64,000 nucleotides of DNA, from assembly GCF_008369325.1 (NCBI RefSeq), contig NZ_VOBI01000009.1, positions 124,001-188,000 of the forward strand. Direction: 5' to 3'. This DNA comes from Pseudomonas sp. ANT_H12B (lineage in GTDB: Bacteria > Pseudomonadota > Gammaproteobacteria > Pseudomonadales > Pseudomonadaceae). The translations under genes and the position numbers were made by a program. This document shows, piece after piece, positions 17,373 to 26,904 of this stretch. Under the pieces are notes generated by a model. The model ran no database searches and was not told the origin of the DNA. It was given only the letters and a program-made list of their open reading frames with translations. Each line of letters opens with the position of its first letter. Within the stretch, counting starts at the first letter, position 1.

Positions 17373-18275
17373 TCAATGACCTTGTTCAGCGACCGCCTTG
17401 GCCGCTTCGATCAGGCATTTGGTCAGTTCCGGCGAGGAGAACTTGGTCAGCACCGCGTTCGCCCCGGCAAGACGGGCCTTTTCGCTGTTCATCGCGCTGT
17501 CCAGCGAGGTGTGGAGCAACACATAGAGGTGCGAGAAGTCCGGTGTTTCACGCAGGGTGCGGGTGAAGGCGTAGCCGTCCATTTCGGACATTTCGATGTC
17601 CGAGACGATCAGGTTGATCTGCTGGGCCGTGCCTTGCAGGTCCAGCAGGCAGTCGATGGCTTCCTTGGCGCTACGGGCGGTGTGGCATTGCAGACCGAGG
17701 TTGCGCAGGGTGTGCACCGATTGCTGCAAGGCGACCTGGCTGTCATCGACCACCAGGATGCGCGCGTTGCCGAGTACTTCGGCGTCTTCCATGCTCAATT
17801 CGGTCGGGGCCGTTTCGATCTGCGCCGGGGCGATGCCGTGGATCACCTTTTCGATGTCCAGCACCTGCACCAAGGTGCCATCGACCGAGGTCACGCCGGT
17901 GATGTACGAGCGCACGCCGCCAGAGCCGAAGGGCGGCGGACGGATGTCGGTGGTCAGGCAGTGGACGATCTTGCTCACCGCCTGAACGTGCAGCCCCTGC
18001 TTGGAGCGGCTGACGTCGGTGACGATCAGGCAGCCACCGTTCGGGTCCTCCAGCGGTCGCTCGCCGATGGCACGACTCAGGTCGATCACCGACAACGACG
18101 CCCCGCGCAAGGTGGCGATGCCTTTGACGTGGGGATGCGACTCCGGCAGTTTGGTCAGTGGCGGGCACGGGATGATTTCACTGACTTTGAGCAGGTTGAT
18201 CGCCATCAGCTTGCCGCTGCGCAAGGTGAACAGCAAAAGCGAAAGTGAATCTGCGCGGGCTTTGTTGGAGGACAT
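17373..18275 (-). CDS. cheV: Chemotaxis coupling protein CheV
   Basis: A 300-aa protein with an N-terminal CheW-like domain (about residues 12-160: LLLFTLRSGKLMAINLLKV ... VKGIATLRGASLSVIDLS) that couples receptors to CheA, and a C-terminal receiver domain (RILVVDDSQVALQQSVHTL; acceptor Asp in LIVSDIEMSEMDG). It adapts or tunes chemotaxis signalling at the inner face of the membrane. The start is placed at ATG 18275 (MSSNKARADSL), where the CheW homology begins; the frame opens 16 codons earlier. Confidence 0.9.
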   Translation of the reverse strand: MSSNKARADSLSLLLFTLRSGKLMAINLLKVSEIIPCPPLTKLPESHPHVKGIATLRGASLSVIDLSRAIGERPLEDPNGGCLIVTDVSRSKQGLHVQAVSKIVHCLTTDIRPPPFGSGGVRSYITGVTSVDGTLVQVLDIEKVIHGIAPAQIETAPTELSMEDAEVLGNARILVVDDSQVALQQSVHTLRNLGLQCHTARSAKEAIDCLLDLQGTAQQINLIVSDIEMSEMDGYAFTRTLRETPDFSHLYVLLHTSLDSAMNSEKARLAGANAVLTKFSSPELTKCLIEAAKAVAEQGH

Positions 18276-18400
18276 AAAAACCTTCTGTGGAAAAAGGTGA
18301 TGGGCAACCGCGAGGATCGCCAACAGCTATCGATGCCGGGTTATCGACTTGTTGAGGGCAGGCTTTAGCGTTAATCCCCAGCATCGACCAACGGACCCTT

Positions 18401-18530
18401 GTAGCAACTGCCGAAGCGTGCGTCCGGCTGCGAAGCGGTCGTAAACCCTGAGCCCGTGGGGCGTCAGGTACAACGCGGTGAATGGTTTGGCGAGGACTGC
18501 GTTCTCGGACGCAGCCTTCGGCAGCTGCTT
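18401..18530. repeat. MITE-like element with ~22-base terminal inverted repeats
   Basis: The outer arms GCAACTGCCGAAGCGTGCGT (from 18404) and ACGCAGCCTTCGGCAGCTGC (ending 18528) are near-perfect inverted copies enclosing about 80 bases with a second conserved segment (GGCTGCGAAGCGGTCGTAAA). The GCAGCCTTCGGCAGCTGCT end recurs at 50559, showing a dispersed family. No transposase is inside. It lies just after the norR stop and before cheV. Confidence 0.55.
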
Positions 18531-18538
18531 GGGGATCT

Positions 18539-20089
18539 TCACTTCATCCCCAGTCGTTTGGCCATCCGCCCCAGATTCGCCCGATCCAAGCCTAGCTCAC
18601 GGGCAGCGCTCGCCCAGTTGTTGTGGTGTCGTTCCAGGCAGGCGTTGATCAGTCGACGTTGATAATCGTCGGTTGCTGCCCGCAAATCTCCCGATACCAA
18701 CGCTACAGGACTGACAACGGGTTGCTCGACAGGCACTTCAACACTGCCATTGGGCAAATCCAGGTCCGCCGCACTCAAACTGAGAATCTTCGGTCGTTCC
18801 TTACAGTTACCCAACGCCTTCAGGGCACTGCGACCAATCAAGTGCTCCAGCTCCCGCACGTTGCCCGGCCAGTCATACGCCAGCAACGATGCCTGAGCAT
18901 CGCTGTTCAGGCGCAGGCTGTTGAGGCCCATGCGAGAGCGGTTCTGTTCCAGGAAATAGCCGCTGAGCAGCAGCACATCCCGCCCGCGATCACGCAGAGC
19001 CGGTACCAGCAACGGGTAAACGCTCAGGCGGTGGTAGAAGTCGGCGCGGTAGCGACCGCTGCGCACTTCTTCGGCCAAGTCACGGTTGGTCGCTGCGATC
19101 AGTCGTACGTCGACTTGATGCTCTTTATCCGAACCCAGTCGTTGCAGTTGACCGCTTTGCAGCACTCGCAGCAATTTGGCCTGCACCGTCAGGGACAGCT
19201 CGCCCACTTCATCGAGAAACAGCGTGCCGCCATTGGCCAGTTCGAACTTGCCGCGCCGGTCATTCATCGCTCCGGTGAAGGCGCCGCGAACGTGCCCGAA
19301 CAATTCGCTTTCCACCAGCGTGTCGGGCAGCGCGGCACAGTTGAGGCTGATGATTGGCTTGTCGGCCCGAGGCGAGGCGGCGTGAATGGCCTGGGCCACC
19401 AGTTCCTTGCCGACCCCGGTTTCGCCGGTGATCAGCACGGTCAGGTCGCTGCCGCCCACCAGATTGATTTCCTCCACCAGCCGTTTGTGGGTCTTGCTCT
19501 GGCCGATCAACTCGCGGTCCTGCTGGCCGCTGGCCTGACGGTAAACCTCGGCTCGCTGATGTTCGTCTTCGACCCGATTGGCCAGGCGTTCGATGCGCTC
19601 GGCGGCGTTAACCGTGGCTGCGGCGAGGCTGGCGAAGGCTTGCAGGGCGTCCAGTTCGATAGGCTCAAATTGCTCCGGATCGAGGGCGTCGAGCGTCAGC
19701 AGACCCCACGGACGTTCGTCGATAAACAGCGGGCAACCCATGCAGTCGTGGACTTCCAGGTGATCGTCGAGGCCATCGACCAGCCCGTCGTATGGGTCGG
19801 GCAAGTCGCTGTCGGCGGCGAAGCGGGTCGGGCCGGGGCTGCTGAGCAATGCTTCAAAGCGCGGGTGTTCGCTGACCTTGAAGCGTCGACCGAGGGTGTC
19901 CGTGCTCAACCCGTCGACGGCCAGCGGCACCAGCCATTCGCCATCAAGGCGCAGCAGGGCGGCAGCATCGCAAGGGAGCAGGGCGCGCATGGCTTCGAGC
20001 AGGCGCCGATAGCGCTCGCCTTCGGGGAGTTCGCGGGACAGGTCGGAGACCAGGGGGAGCAGGGCGGTGAGCAACGATTTTGCAGTCAT
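18539..20089 (-). CDS. norR: Nitric oxide-responsive sigma-54 activator NorR
   Basis: A 516-aa enhancer-binding protein. The N-terminal GAF domain (about 20-165) holds the NO-sensing non-haem iron in known NorR proteins; the central AAA+ domain shows Walker A (GETGVGKELVAQAIH) and the sigma-54 contact loop HVRGAFTGAMND; the C-terminal Fis-type helix-turn-helix is at the end (NNWASAARELGLDRANLGRM). It is divergent from hmp and three NorR-type boxes lie between, so it activates the flavohaemoglobin gene when NO is present. One box overlaps its own start codon, fitting autoregulation. Confidence 0.95.
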   Translation of the reverse strand: MTAKSLLTALLPLVSDLSRELPEGERYRRLLEAMRALLPCDAAALLRLDGEWLVPLAVDGLSTDTLGRRFKVSEHPRFEALLSSPGPTRFAADSDLPDPYDGLVDGLDDHLEVHDCMGCPLFIDERPWGLLTLDALDPEQFEPIELDALQAFASLAAATVNAAERIERLANRVEDEHQRAEVYRQASGQQDRELIGQSKTHKRLVEEINLVGGSDLTVLITGETGVGKELVAQAIHAASPRADKPIISLNCAALPDTLVESELFGHVRGAFTGAMNDRRGKFELANGGTLFLDEVGELSLTVQAKLLRVLQSGQLQRLGSDKEHQVDVRLIAATNRDLAEEVRSGRYRADFYHRLSVYPLLVPALRDRGRDVLLLSGYFLEQNRSRMGLNSLRLNSDAQASLLAYDWPGNVRELEHLIGRSALKALGNCKERPKILSLSAADLDLPNGSVEVPVEQPVVSPVALVSGDLRAATDDYQRRLINACLERHHNNWASAARELGLDRANLGRMAKRLGMK

Positions 20090-20140
20090 AGTGACTCCAT
20101 GTAGTCGGTATGACTATAAAGCGGTCGGCGTCGATATGAC
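20085..20140. promoter_or_regulatory. Three NorR-type boxes (GTCA-N3-TGAC)
   Basis: GTCATAGTGAC (20085-20095, perfect, over the norR start codon), GTCGGTATGAC (20104-20114) and GTCGATATGAC (20130-20140). Three tandem sites upstream of a sigma-54 promoter is the known NorR enhancer arrangement at E. coli norVW. Confidence 0.8.
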
Positions 20141-20181
20141 TACTTTGTTTTTAAGTTATTGATTTTTAAGTGTTAATTAGT

Positions 20182-20197
20182 TGGCATGGAAACTGAT
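20182..20197 (+). promoter_or_regulatory. Candidate sigma-54 promoter of hmp
   Basis: TGGCATGGAAACTGAT matches the -24 element (TGGCA) well and the -12 element (TTGCA/T) only in part, with GA in place of the usual GC at the right distance. It lies about 40 bases before the hmp start and downstream of the NorR boxes. Confidence 0.55.
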
Positions 20198-20236
20198 AAG
20201 TAATGGGCATTCACATAAAGCTCAGGAGTCGCCCTT

Positions 20237-21418
20237 ATGCTTAGCGTTCAAGACCGTGCAATCGTTAAATCCACTGTGCCGTTGCTCGAAAGTGGTGGCG
20301 AAGCCTTGATCACTCATTTCTACCGCATGATGCTCACCGAGTACCCGCAAGTCCGCCCGCTGTTCAACCAGGCCCACCAGGCCAGCGGTGATCAGCCTCG
20401 TGCACTGGCTAACGGCGTATTGATGTATGCGCGCCACATCGACCAGCTCGACCAGTTGGGCGACCTGGTGGCCAAGATCATCAACAAACACGTGGCCCTG
20501 CAAATCCTGCCAGAACACTACCCGATTGTCGGCAGCTGCCTGCTGCGAGCCATCAGCGAAGTGCTGGGCGAAGAGATCGCCACACCTGAAGTAATGAGCG
20601 CCTGGGGTGCTGCCTATGGGCAATTGGCCGACATTCTGATCGGCGCCGAAACCAGCATTTACGACCAGAAAGAACAGGCACCGGGCGGATGGCGCGGCGC
20701 GCGGGATTTCATCGTGGTTGGCAAGGTTGAAGAAAGTGCGGAAATCATCTCGTTCTACTTCGAACCGGCTGATAAAGGCCCGATTCTGGCCGCTGAACCG
20801 GGTCAGTACATCGGCATGAAACTGATCCTCGATGGCGAAGAGATTCGTCGTAACTATTCGCTGTCGGCCTTGGCGAACGAGGGCCAATACCGCATCAGCG
20901 TCAAACGCGAAGTCGGTGGCCGTGCCTCTAATCACTTGCACGATCAGTTGCATGTCGGCGCGACCATTCAGCTGTTCCCGCCATCGGGCGAATTCACCCT
21001 GACCGCCAGCGACAAACCGTTGGTGCTGATCAGCGGCGGCGTCGGCATTACCCCGACCCTGGCAATGCTCGAAGCGGCACTGGCGACTGAGCGGCCGGTG
21101 CACTTTATTCACTGTGCCCGTAACGGCAGCGTCCACGCGTTCCGCGACTGGATCGATGGATTGGCCGAGCGTCACCCGCAACTCAAGCGCTTCTATTGCT
21201 ATGACGAAGATGACGGTGTCAGCCCGGCGGCGGACAAGGTCGGGTTGTTGAGCCAGGAGCAACTCGGCGAGTGGTTGCCGCAACAGCGTGACCTGGATGC
21301 TTACTTCCTGGGGCCTAAAGGTTTCATGGCAGCGGTCAAGCGCCATCTCAAAGCCTTGGGCGTGCCGGAGAAGCAAAGCCGTTACGAGTTTTTCGGGCCG
21401 GCGTCGGCGCTCGAATAA
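20237..21418 (+). CDS. hmp: Flavohaemoglobin / nitric oxide dioxygenase
   Basis: A 393-aa cytoplasmic enzyme converting NO, O2 and NAD(P)H to nitrate. The globin domain (1-140) has the proximal histidine region (NKHVALQILPEHYPIVGSCL); the FAD-binding domain follows (RRNYSLSALANEGQYRISVK) and then the NAD domain (LISGGVGITPTLAMLEAAL). Full length and typical family order. A ribosome site AGGAG lies 12 bases upstream. Controlled by the divergent NorR. Confidence 0.96.
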   Translation: MLSVQDRAIVKSTVPLLESGGEALITHFYRMMLTEYPQVRPLFNQAHQASGDQPRALANGVLMYARHIDQLDQLGDLVAKIINKHVALQILPEHYPIVGSCLLRAISEVLGEEIATPEVMSAWGAAYGQLADILIGAETSIYDQKEQAPGGWRGARDFIVVGKVEESAEIISFYFEPADKGPILAAEPGQYIGMKLILDGEEIRRNYSLSALANEGQYRISVKREVGGRASNHLHDQLHVGATIQLFPPSGEFTLTASDKPLVLISGGVGITPTLAMLEAALATERPVHFIHCARNGSVHAFRDWIDGLAERHPQLKRFYCYDEDDGVSPAADKVGLLSQEQLGEWLPQQRDLDAYFLGPKGFMAAVKRHLKALGVPEKQSRYEFFGPASALE

Positions 21419-21429
21419 CACGCCGATAT

Positions 21430-21460
21430 GATCGTTCCCACGCTCTGCGTGGGAACGATC
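21430..21460. repeat. GATCGTTCCCACGC hairpin repeat, possible terminator
   Basis: Perfect palindrome with arms GATCGTTCCCACGC / GCGTGGGAACGATC, eleven bases after the hmp stop. Same family as 36826 and 27868. It has no strong T-tract, so any terminator role is uncertain. Confidence 0.7.
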
Positions 21461-21614
21461 ACTGTGGTGGATTGATCATTTCTGTTTGTAAAGTTAATCC
21501 CTTCTTAACCCGCTTATCGTCTATTCCCCAGCATCTACCGGCACGCGCCAGGCTCTCAAAGGTCAGGGCCTGCGTGTAGACTTGCGGGTAATCGATTTTT
21601 AGAAGGGAAACGCG

Positions 21615-22124
21615 ATGAGCGAGGAAACGATGCGGTTGGGACGTGAACGGCGATATCTGGTGTTGCTGGGTTTCATTTGCCTGACGCTGATCGGCGGTGC
21701 GCTGTACATGCAAATTGTGCTGGGCGAGGCGCCATGCCCGCTGTGCATCCTGCAACGCTATGCATTGTTGCTGATCGCGCTTTTCGCCTTCATCGGTGCG
21801 GCCACGCGCACCCGTCGCAGCATCACGGTGTTTGAAACCCTGGTAGTGATTTGCGCATTGGCGGGCGTCGCAGTCGCCGGGCATCACGTCTACACGCAGT
21901 TTTATCCGTCGGTCAGCTGCGGCATTGATGTGTTGCAACCGATTGTCGATGGCCTGCCGCTGGCGAAGATCTTCCCGCTGGGCTTTCAGGTCGATGGCTT
22001 CTGCTCCACACCCTACCCGCCGATCCTCGGTCTGTCCCTGGCGCAATGGGCGCTGGTAGCCTTTGTGCTGGTCGTGGTGCTGGTGCCGCTACTCACTTCG
22101 CGTAATCGCAAAGCGCTGCGCTGA
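21615..22124 (+). CDS. dsbB: Disulfide bond formation protein B
   Basis: A 169-aa inner-membrane protein with four helices that reoxidises DsbA and passes electrons to quinone. Both periplasmic cysteine pairs are present: CPLC (GEAPCPLCILQRY) and the separated pair in the second loop (SVSCGIDV ... DGFCSTPYPP). Shared electron flow to quinone connects it loosely with the cyo oxidase downstream, but it is a separate transcription unit ended by a strong terminator. Confidence 0.93.
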   Translation: MSEETMRLGRERRYLVLLGFICLTLIGGALYMQIVLGEAPCPLCILQRYALLLIALFAFIGAATRTRRSITVFETLVVICALAGVAVAGHHVYTQFYPSVSCGIDVLQPIVDGLPLAKIFPLGFQVDGFCSTPYPPILGLSLAQWALVAFVLVVVLVPLLTSRNRKALR

Positions 22125-22150
22125 GGCCATCCGCCGCATCGCTGCGTGAC

Positions 22151-22193
22151 AAAAAACGCCCCGGTCCTCGTTGAGAGGATCGGGGCGTTTTGC
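22151..22193 (+). terminator. Rho-independent terminator after dsbB
   Basis: Long inverted repeat ACGCCCCGGTCCTC / GAGGATCGGGGCGT with flanking A and T runs, 27 bases after the dsbB stop. Confidence 0.85.
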
Positions 22194-22948
22194 ATTTCAG
22201 GGCCCGGGTTAAAAGACCTTGATCGAAAGCAAGGAAGGGTGCGGCACATGTGCGACATGTTGTCACAGCGCGAGTGTCGCAAGGCATTTCAAGGCGGCCG
22301 ATTGGTGCATAGCTACGCAACAGAATTGGAGTTTTTTAGCGGCTGCCAGTTTCAATCTCGAAAAACCGTAACAGGCAGTTTTAACAGGGCTTGGCGAATT
22401 GCCAGAGCCCTTGTCCCATACGGGATCGGGCATGGTAGAGGGAAGGCGTAGAGCCTTCGATACTGTCTGAATCGGGTGTGGTTGACCTACTGATTTTGGT
22501 GTTTTTGTTGAGAATTAATTTCGTTAACATGCGCGACTTTTGCGAAATACGTGATTGATTGTTGCGGGAATGGATAAAAATTATTTCGGGATGAGACATG
22601 GTTTATGAATCGTTACGTATCTACAATCGCCAGCACTGAATTCCCGGCACTGCTCGCCTTTACAGGTGCATGAGCAGCGATAGGGCGTCGAGAGGCCGGA
22701 TGGCTTCATGCGACTCCCAGGTGTCGGTGCCTTCCAACTATCCGCACCAAATGGAATTGGTCTGTAACAAGGCCTTTGACCACGAATTCGAATAAGAACT
22801 CACCGCTGTCCCAGGATTTGTCGAACAGCGTCTGACGCGCGACGGGCAGCCACTTATTCAATCCAAGAAAAATGCCAACCCTTGGCAGGGTGAAGTGTTG
22901 GCGATCAAAACCCAACTGCATTGCGCAAGCTGCTTTAGAGGTCGTGAG
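22194..22948. other. Long non-coding leader region of the cyo operon
   Basis: About 750 bases without a convincing gene. Visible: TTGAT-CGAA-AGCAA (22219-22232), a 9-of-10 match to an Anr/Fnr box; an inverted repeat TGCGACA (22251) / TGTCGCA (22275); an AT-rich stretch near 22490-22600 that may hold a promoter. A 71-codon frame on the minus strand at 22706-22921 has no recognised family and was not called. cyo is known to respond to oxygen and Anr in pseudomonads, so this is probably regulatory. Confidence 0.4.
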
Positions 22949-23893
22949 ATGAGTAAAAACAGGTACCCAAGACTACTAGGCATATTGCCGCTGCTCGGCA
23001 CATTGCTGCTGACAGGCTGCAACATGACCTTGCTCGATCCCAAGGGCCAGGTTGGCCTGGACGAGCGAAACCTGATCATCACCGCAACGCTGCTGATGCT
23101 GTTGGTCGTGGTCCCGGTCATCGTCATGACCTTCCTGTTCGCCTGGAAATACCGCGCGTCCAACACCGACGCCGTCTACACGCCGAAGTGGTCGCACTCC
23201 ACCAAGATCGAAGTGGCGATATGGACTATCCCGGTCCTGATCATCATCGCCCTGGGTTACATCACCTACAAGTCGACCCACGCGCTTGACCCTTACAAGC
23301 CGCTGGAATCCGACGTCAAGCCAATCACCATTGAAGTGGTCGCGCTGGACTGGAAGTGGATGTTCATCTATCCGGAGCAAGGCATCGCCACCGTCAACAA
23401 GATCGTGTTCCCGGCGCACACGCCAATCAACTTCAAGGTGACTTCGGACTCCGTGATGAACTCGTTCTTCATCCCGGCCCTGGGCGGCCAGATCTACGCG
23501 ATGGCCGGCATGCAGACCAAACTGCACCTGATCGCCAACCAGAACGCTGAAATGGACGGTATCTCCGCCAACTACAGCGGCGCGGGTTTCACCGGCATGA
23601 AATTCAAAGCTATCGCCACTTCCCAGGAAGATTTCGACGCCTGGGTCAGCGAAGTTAAAAAGGCACCTAAACAGCTTGAAAAGGCTGAATACGAAGCCCT
23701 TGCCAAGCCAAGCCAGAACAACCCAGTCGAGCTCTACTCCTCGGTTACGCCGAACCTGTTCCAGATCATCGTCGACAAGTACGAAGGCATGAAACCGGGC
23801 AAGCCGATGCACCACGAGAAGAAAGAGCACGAAATGGCCGCCATGGAAGGGATGGACATGAGTTCGCATTCAGCTGCCGGGGCAGAGGAGTAA
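22949..23893 (+). CDS. cyoA: Cytochrome o ubiquinol oxidase subunit II
   Basis: A 314-aa subunit of the proton-pumping quinol oxidase. It has a lipoprotein signal ([12 protein letters not shown]), two TM helices and a periplasmic cupredoxin domain that lacks the CuA ligands, as in quinol (not cytochrome c) oxidases ([20 protein letters not shown]). The C-terminus has a Met/His-rich tail ([20 protein letters not shown]). The start is the ATG at 22949 ([11 protein letters not shown]), where the signal peptide begins; the frame is open 18 codons further up. First gene of cyoABCDE. Confidence 0.95.
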   Translation: MSKNRYPRLLGILPLLGTLLLTGCNMTLLDPKGQVGLDERNLIITATLLMLLVVVPVIVMTFLFAWKYRASNTDAVYTPKWSHSTKIEVAIWTIPVLIIIALGYITYKSTHALDPYKPLESDVKPITIEVVALDWKWMFIYPEQGIATVNKIVFPAHTPINFKVTSDSVMNSFFIPALGGQIYAMAGMQTKLHLIANQNAEMDGISANYSGAGFTGMKFKAIATSQEDFDAWVSEVKKAPKQLEKAEYEALAKPSQNNPVELYSSVTPNLFQIIVDKYEGMKPGKPMHHEKKEHEMAAMEGMDMSSHSAAGAEE

Positions 23894-23896
23894 ACG

Positions 23897-25927
23897 ATGT
23901 TTGGTAAATTAAGTTGGGAAGCGGTCCCGTTCCACGAACCGATCGTGATGATAACCATCGCCATGATCGCGCTCGGTGGTCTGGCGCTGTTCGCTGCAAT
24001 CACCTACTTCAAGAAGTGGACTTACTTGTGGACCGAGTGGCTGACTTCGGTTGACCACAAGAAAATCGGCGTGATGTACATCATCGTCGCCATGGTCATG
24101 CTGCTGCGCGGTTTCGCCGACGCCATCATGATGCGTACCCAGTTGGCCATGGCCACCGAGGGTTCGCCTGGCTACCTGCCGCCTGAACACTATGACCAGA
24201 TCTTCACCGCCCACGGTGTGATCATGATCATCTTCATGGCGATGCCATTCTTCACCGGCCTGATGAACCTTGCAGTGCCGCTGCAGATCGGTGCGCGTGA
24301 CGTTGCCTACCCGTTCCTGAACTCCCTGAGCTTCTGGCTGCTGGTATCCGGCGTGGTGCTGATCAACCTGTCCCTGGGCGTTGGCGAATTCGCCAAGACC
24401 GGTTGGGTTGCCTATCCGCCGCTGTCGGGCCTGCAATACAGCCCGGGCGTGGGGATGGATTACTACATCTGGGCGCTACAGTTATCCGGGCTAGGTACGA
24501 CGCTGACGGGGGTCAACTTCCTGGCCACCGTCCTGAAAATGCGTACCCCTGGCATGAAGCTGATGGACATGCCGATCTTCACCTGGACCTGCACCTGGGC
24601 CAACGTTTTGATCGTGGCTTCGTTCCCGATCCTGACCGCTACCCTGGCACTGCTGACGCTTGACCGTTACATGGATTTCCACATTTTCACCAATGAACTT
24701 GGTGGCAATCCGATGATGTACGTCAACCTGTTCTGGGCCTGGGGTCACCCCGAGGTTTACATCCTGATTCTGCCGGCGTTCGGGATCTTCTCCGAAGTCA
24801 TCTCGACCTTCACCGGCAAGCGTCTGTTCGGCCACCACTCGATGGTCTACGCATCGGGCGCGATCTCGATCCTGGGCTTCATGGTCTGGTTGCACCACTT
24901 CTTCACCATGGGTTCGGGGGCCAGCGTCAACGCCTTCTTCGGTCTGGCGACGATGCTGATTTCGATCCCGACGGGGGTGAAGCTATTCAACTGGCTGTTC
25001 ACCATCTACCAGGGCCGTCTGCGTTTCACCAGCCAGGTTCTGTGGACCCTGGGCTTCATGGTGACCTTCGCCATCGGCGGCATGACCGGCGTACTGCTGG
25101 CCATTCCGGGTGCTGACTTCGTGCTTCACAACAGCCTGTTCGTGATCGCTCACTTCCACAACGTGATCATCGGCGGCGCGGTATTCGGCTACATCGCAGG
25201 CTTCGGCTTCTACTTCCCGAAAGCGTTCGGCTTCAAGCTGCACGAAGGTTGGGGCAAGGCAGCGTTCTGGTTCTGGATTTCGGGCTTCTTCGTCGCGTTC
25301 ATGCCGCTCTATGCTCTGGGCTTCATGGGCATGACCCGTCGTCTGAACGCCACCACCAACCCTGAGTGGGTGCCGTACCTGTACGTCGCCATGTTCGGTG
25401 CGGTGATGATCGCTGTGGGTATCGCTTGCCAGCTGATTCAGCTGTACGTCAGCGTGCGTGATCGCAACAAGCCAGAAAACATCTGCGAACACGGCGACCC
25501 GTGGAATGCCCACACGCTGGAATGGTCGACTTCGTCGCCACCTCCGTTCTACAACTTCGCGGTACTGCCAAAAGCAGAAACCATCGATCCGTTCACCGAG
25601 GCCAAGGAAAACGGTACGGCGTACCAGGCTCCGGCCAAGTACGAACCGATCCACATGCCAAACAACACCGCCACAGGTGTGGTCATGGGAGCGCTGTTGA
25701 CCGTGTTCGGTTTCGCAATGATCTGGCACATCTGGTGGTTGGCCATCTTCGGTCTGGTCGGCACCGTGGTGTACTTCGTGATCCACGCTGCACGTGATGA
25801 TCAAGGCTATATGGTGCCGGTCGACGTGATCGAGCGCATCGAAGCCGAGCAGCACAAGCGTCTGGTAGCGGCCGGGAAAGTTCCAGCCTCCGCCACCCGT
25901 GTTGAAACCTCGTTGGAACAGGCTTAA
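23897..25927 (+). CDS. cyoB: Cytochrome o ubiquinol oxidase subunit I
   Basis: A 676-aa catalytic subunit with about 15 TM helices binding haem b, haem o3 and CuB. The CuB/histidine-tyrosine region is seen as [17 protein letters not shown], the paired histidines as [10 protein letters not shown], and the haem ligand region as [14 protein letters not shown]. It reduces O2 to water with quinol electrons while pumping protons. Three bases separate it from cyoA. Confidence 0.97.
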   Translation: MFGKLSWEAVPFHEPIVMITIAMIALGGLALFAAITYFKKWTYLWTEWLTSVDHKKIGVMYIIVAMVMLLRGFADAIMMRTQLAMATEGSPGYLPPEHYDQIFTAHGVIMIIFMAMPFFTGLMNLAVPLQIGARDVAYPFLNSLSFWLLVSGVVLINLSLGVGEFAKTGWVAYPPLSGLQYSPGVGMDYYIWALQLSGLGTTLTGVNFLATVLKMRTPGMKLMDMPIFTWTCTWANVLIVASFPILTATLALLTLDRYMDFHIFTNELGGNPMMYVNLFWAWGHPEVYILILPAFGIFSEVISTFTGKRLFGHHSMVYASGAISILGFMVWLHHFFTMGSGASVNAFFGLATMLISIPTGVKLFNWLFTIYQGRLRFTSQVLWTLGFMVTFAIGGMTGVLLAIPGADFVLHNSLFVIAHFHNVIIGGAVFGYIAGFGFYFPKAFGFKLHEGWGKAAFWFWISGFFVAFMPLYALGFMGMTRRLNATTNPEWVPYLYVAMFGAVMIAVGIACQLIQLYVSVRDRNKPENICEHGDPWNAHTLEWSTSSPPPFYNFAVLPKAETIDPFTEAKENGTAYQAPAKYEPIHMPNNTATGVVMGALLTVFGFAMIWHIWWLAIFGLVGTVVYFVIHAARDDQGYMVPVDVIERIEAEQHKRLVAAGKVPASATRVETSLEQA

Positions 25928-25930
25928 ACC

Positions 25931-26557
25931 ATGTCGAACTTAGTGACCAATGCTGGACACACCCATGTCGATGGACATGGGCATGATGACCATCACCACG
26001 ACTCGGGCGAGATGACCGTATACGGTTTCTGGCTCTACCTGATGACCGACTGCATTCTGTTTGCGTCGATCTTCGCGGTGTACGCGGTACTGGTTAACAA
26101 CGTAGCGGGTGGCCCGTCGGGCCACGACATCTTCGAGCTGCCATACGTACTGGGCGAAACCGCTCTGCTGCTGTTCAGCTCGATCACCTACGGCTTCGCC
26201 ATGCTGGCGTTGTTCAAGGGGAAGAAAACCCAGGTACTGGGCTGGTTGGCCATGACCTTCCTGTTGGGCGCCGGCTTTATCGCCATGGAGATCAACGAGT
26301 TCCACGTTCTGATCGCCGAAGGCTTCGGCCCTAGCCGCAGCGGCTTCCTGTCCGGGTTCTTCACCCTGGTCGGCACCCACGGTCTGCACGTGACCAGCGG
26401 TCTGATCTGGATGGCGATCATGATGTATCAGGTGCAGAAAAACGGCCTGACGGCGACCAACAAGACCCGTCTGAGCTGCCTGAGCCTGTTCTGGCACTTC
26501 CTGGACGTGGTGTGGATCTGCGTATTCACCGTTGTTTATCTGATGGGGACTATGTAA
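25931..26557 (+). CDS. cyoC: Cytochrome o ubiquinol oxidase subunit III
   Basis: A 208-aa, five-helix subunit of the haem-copper oxidase superfamily (subunit III), with the conserved glutamate segment ([16 protein letters not shown]) and the C-terminal [16 protein letters not shown]. It has a histidine-rich N-terminus ([15 protein letters not shown]). It starts 3 bases after cyoB. Confidence 0.96.
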   Translation: MSNLVTNAGHTHVDGHGHDDHHHDSGEMTVYGFWLYLMTDCILFASIFAVYAVLVNNVAGGPSGHDIFELPYVLGETALLLFSSITYGFAMLALFKGKKTQVLGWLAMTFLLGAGFIAMEINEFHVLIAEGFGPSRSGFLSGFFTLVGTHGLHVTSGLIWMAIMMYQVQKNGLTATNKTRLSCLSLFWHFLDVVWICVFTVVYLMGTM

Positions 26558-26893
26558 ATGGCTAACGCTCATTCCCACGATAGCCACGACGCCGGCCACG
26601 GCAGCGTCAAGTCCTACGCTATCGGTTTCATTCTGTCGGTGATCCTGACCGTCATTCCTTTCGGCCTGGTGATGTATCCATCGCTGCCAAAAGCCATGAC
26701 CCTGTGGATCGTTCTGGCCTTCGCTGTGATCCAGGTGTTCGTCCACCTGGTTTACTTCCTCCACCTGGACCGCTCCGCCGCCCAGCGTAACAACGTGATT
26801 GCGTTGGTCTTCGCTGCCCTGGTAATCGTCCTGTTGGTAGGCCTGTCGCTGTGGATCATGTTCAGCATCCACTCCAACATGATGGCGCACTGA
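26558..26893 (+). CDS. cyoD: Cytochrome o ubiquinol oxidase subunit IV
   Basis: A 111-aa, three-helix subunit that stabilises assembly of the oxidase (subunit IV family: KSYAIGFILSVILTVIPFGL, VHLVYFLHLD). It begins at the base directly after the cyoC stop. Confidence 0.95.
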   Translation: MANAHSHDSHDAGHGSVKSYAIGFILSVILTVIPFGLVMYPSLPKAMTLWIVLAFAVIQVFVHLVYFLHLDRSAAQRNNVIALVFAALVIVLLVGLSLWIMFSIHSNMMAH

Positions 26894-26904
26894 GGTAAAT
26901 CCGG

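Noticed and set aside
18327..18542. 71-codon GTG ORF overlapping the norR stop
   Set aside because: It lies almost wholly in the MITE-like inverted-repeat element, so the apparent coupling is accidental.
18623..20104. 493-codon plus-strand ORF opposite norR
   Set aside because: Shadow of norR, no recognisable family.
22706..22921. 71-codon minus ORF before cyoA
   Set aside because: No ribosome site or family seen; left as part of the leader region.
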